NCBI GenBank assembly: GCA_964361075.1
Contig: CAYHZL010000008.1
Location: forward strand, 1 to 41,137
From: CAYHZL01 sp964361075
GTDB taxonomy: Bacteria; Bacteroidota; Ignavibacteria; UBA10030; UBA8401
DNA: 41,137 nucleotides
Direction: 5' to 3'
The notes under the pieces are model-generated. The model searched no databases. It was not told where the DNA came from and was given only the letters and a program-made list of their open reading frames with translations. This document shows positions 39,898 to 41,137 of this stretch, one piece after another. The translations under genes and the position numbers were made by a program. Numbering within the stretch: the first letter of the stretch is position 1; each line of letters starts with the position of its first letter.

Positions 39898-40956
39898 TTA
39901 TTTTTGTTTCCAATTTTCCGGGCGCAAACCACGAACCGCGGCGCCGGCTTGCCACATTTCAGAATTTTTCCATTCATCTAATTCTACTTGCAATTTCTCG
40001 CGGTAATCGGATGAACTGGTTGAATCCAGCACGCGTTTTGTTTCAACGCCGTACTGCACATCTCTATATAATAATTCAAACAACGGTCTGTTTGCCGTTT
40101 CAAATTTTTTCGCCCAATCAAGTGCGCCGCGTTGCGCAGTAACGCTGCATGCTGCAAACATCCAATCCATTCCATGTTTTCCAACAAGCGGATACAAACT
40201 TTGCGTTGCTTCTTCAACTGTTTCGTTGAATGCTTCGCTTGGCGAGTGTCCCATAGAACGCAGCACATCGTATTGTGCTTTCATAATTCCAGCGATCGCA
40301 CCCATCAACACACCGCGCTCGCCTGTTAAATCGCTCATCACTTCTTTTTCAAACGTTGTCGGAAATAAATATCCGGAACCAATGGCGATACCGCATGCAA
40401 TCGCACGTTCGCGTGCTTTACCTGTTGCATCCTGAAACACAGCGAAGCTTGCATTAATACCGCTTCCCGCTAAAAAGTTTGAACGCACCGTGCGTCCGCT
40501 TCCCTTTGGTGCGCAGAGAATAACATCAACATCTGTCGGAGGAATGACATTAGTTTGATCTTTGAACACAATTGAAAAGCCGTGCGAGAAATACAACGCC
40601 TGTCCTTTTTTCAAACATTTTTTAACAACATCCCATTGTTGTTTTTGTCCGGAATCGGAAAGTAAGTATTGAACAATTGTTGCTTTACCGATTGCTTCTT
40701 CAAGCGAAGGAAAAAGATTTTTTCCTTCCACCCATCCGTCACGAATTGCATCATTCCAACCTTGTCCGCCTTTGCGTTGACCGACGATCACGTTAATGCC
40801 GTTGTCGCGCATGTTGAGTGATTGACCATATCCTTGCGGACCGTAACCGAGAATTGCCACAACTTCATTCTTCAAAAATTCTTGTGCTTTCGAAAGCGGG
40901 TACTCTTCTCGTGTTACAACTTCTTCTTTCGTGCCGCCAAAATTAATTATTGCCAT
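39898..40956 (-). CDS. ilvC: Ketol-acid reductoisomerase
   Basis: 352 residues from the ATG at 40956, which is preceded by AGGAGAACATATATA. The open frame runs 11 codons further upstream without support. It converts acetolactate and acetohydroxybutyrate to the dihydroxy acids for valine/leucine and isoleucine. The Rossmann motif is GYGPQGYGQSLNMRDNGINV, followed by VGQRKGGQGW, a cofactor loop resembling Bacteroidota enzymes rather than the E. coli form. The metal-binding helices contain DLTGERGVLMGAIAGIM and FNETVEEATQSLYPLVGKHG. It is first in the visible minus-strand amino-acid block; the region upstream leaves the window. Confidence 0.96.
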   Translation of the reverse strand: MAIINFGGTKEEVVTREEYPLSKAQEFLKNEVVAILGYGPQGYGQSLNMRDNGINVIVGQRKGGQGWNDAIRDGWVEGKNLFPSLEEAIGKATIVQYLLSDSGQKQQWDVVKKCLKKGQALYFSHGFSIVFKDQTNVIPPTDVDVILCAPKGSGRTVRSNFLAGSGINASFAVFQDATGKARERAIACGIAIGSGYLFPTTFEKEVMSDLTGERGVLMGAIAGIMKAQYDVLRSMGHSPSEAFNETVEEATQSLYPLVGKHGMDWMFAACSVTAQRGALDWAKKFETANRPLFELLYRDVQYGVETKRVLDSTSSSDYREKLQVELDEWKNSEMWQAGAAVRGLRPENWKQK

Positions 40957-40982
40957 TATATATGTTCTCCTATTTGTTTTGA

Positions 40983-41008
40983 ACCGCAAAGACGCTAAGG
41001 CGCCAAGC
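40983..41008. repeat. Left half of an ACCGCAAAG-type repeat upstream of ilvC
   Basis: ACCGCAAAGACGCTAAGGCG matches the left arms at 18239, 23135 and 37014. The right arm is not visible before the window ends and may lie beyond the element starting at 41027. Confidence 0.6.
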
Positions 41009-41026
41009 GTTAATGATTATTAGTAT

Positions 41027-41137
41027 CTGATGTTACGCAAGGGCATAAGATGGAGTCCACTCCCAAAGGGATGGCTTCGCCACTTGCCTAAAAAAATTGT
41101 GAAACCGTGTAATTTTCATTTCATTTGTTAAGTAGGT
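41027..41137. repeat. Left part of an F2/F3-type element, cut by the window end
   Basis: It begins CTGATGTTACGCAA, the same end as F3 (33769). It holds a 22-bp palindrome at 41061-41082 (TCCCAAAGGGAT + GGCTTCGCCA). The right end is outside the window. Confidence 0.6.

Overview
The window looks like a chromosomal segment of a member of the Bacteroidota/Chlorobiota (FCB) group, plausibly an Ignavibacteria-like lineage. This placement is an inference from content: a TonB-dependent receptor with an N-terminal carboxypeptidase-regulatory domain, a BACON-repeat lipoprotein, a DUF5683-type protein, a TTG-N20-TAnnTTTG promoter-like site, and the citramalate route to isoleucine. Base composition is AT-rich. 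No rRNA, tRNA, CRISPR array or transposase gene was recognised.

Layout. 1-9.2 kb: TonB receptor, a cold-shock protein, an internally duplicated membrane protein, an HGSNAT/NagX-type acyltransferase, a secreted GH13 enzyme and a class V aminotransferase. 9.4-12.6 kb: an accessory patch with an LPP20/DUF5683-like gene, two toxin-antitoxin (TA) pairs (VapBC-like; DUF433/DUF5615), long direct repeats and a broken paralogue of the LPP20-like gene. 12.6-22.1 kb: a BACON lipoprotein behind a hairpin-rich leader, an RND efflux pump with its adaptor, and an unusually long SppA protease. 22.2-41 kb: an almost entirely minus-strand amino-acid block. In transcription order it is ilvC, cimA, DAHP synthase, a HEAT-like protein, a methyltransferase, leuA, (broken mazF-like TA), leuC, leuD, proC, an unknown propeller/MauE-like pair, leuB, a HicB-like protein, a GNAT enzyme, lysC, then thrC and thrB. 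LeuCD and LeuB can serve both the leucine (leuA) and citramalate/isoleucine (cimA) routes. LysC, ThrB and ThrC supply threonine.

The most striking content is a dense, layered population of small non-coding palindromic elements. (1) Elements of about 139-146 bp with related ends (..CTCTAAAAA) carry matching 4-bp flanking duplications in four of five copies. (2) Elements of about 135-163 bp carry 7-8-bp duplications. (3) 'ACCGCAAAG..CTTTGCGGT' inverted-repeat frames contain, or sit inside, other elements. (4) A near-perfect 22-bp palindrome occurs nine times, plus a 30-bp variant. It is found twice, and the variant once, at exactly the same site (GAAG^CAATC) inside larger palindromes. (5) Heptamer-like GGATGAG tracts occur between genes.

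These elements have visibly altered genes. One interrupts a RelE toxin, and removing it with one duplication restores the frame exactly. One sits in frame inside homoserine kinase as 22 extra residues. One sits in frame in the signal peptide of the LPP20-like pseudogene. Others separate thrC from thrB, the efflux adaptor from its pump, and cspA from its upstream region. There are also point-mutation relics: a MazF-like toxin with a frameshift and a nonsense codon, a Rof-like antiterminator with the same two kinds of lesion, and a 17-codon duplicate of the start of leuC left behind leuA.
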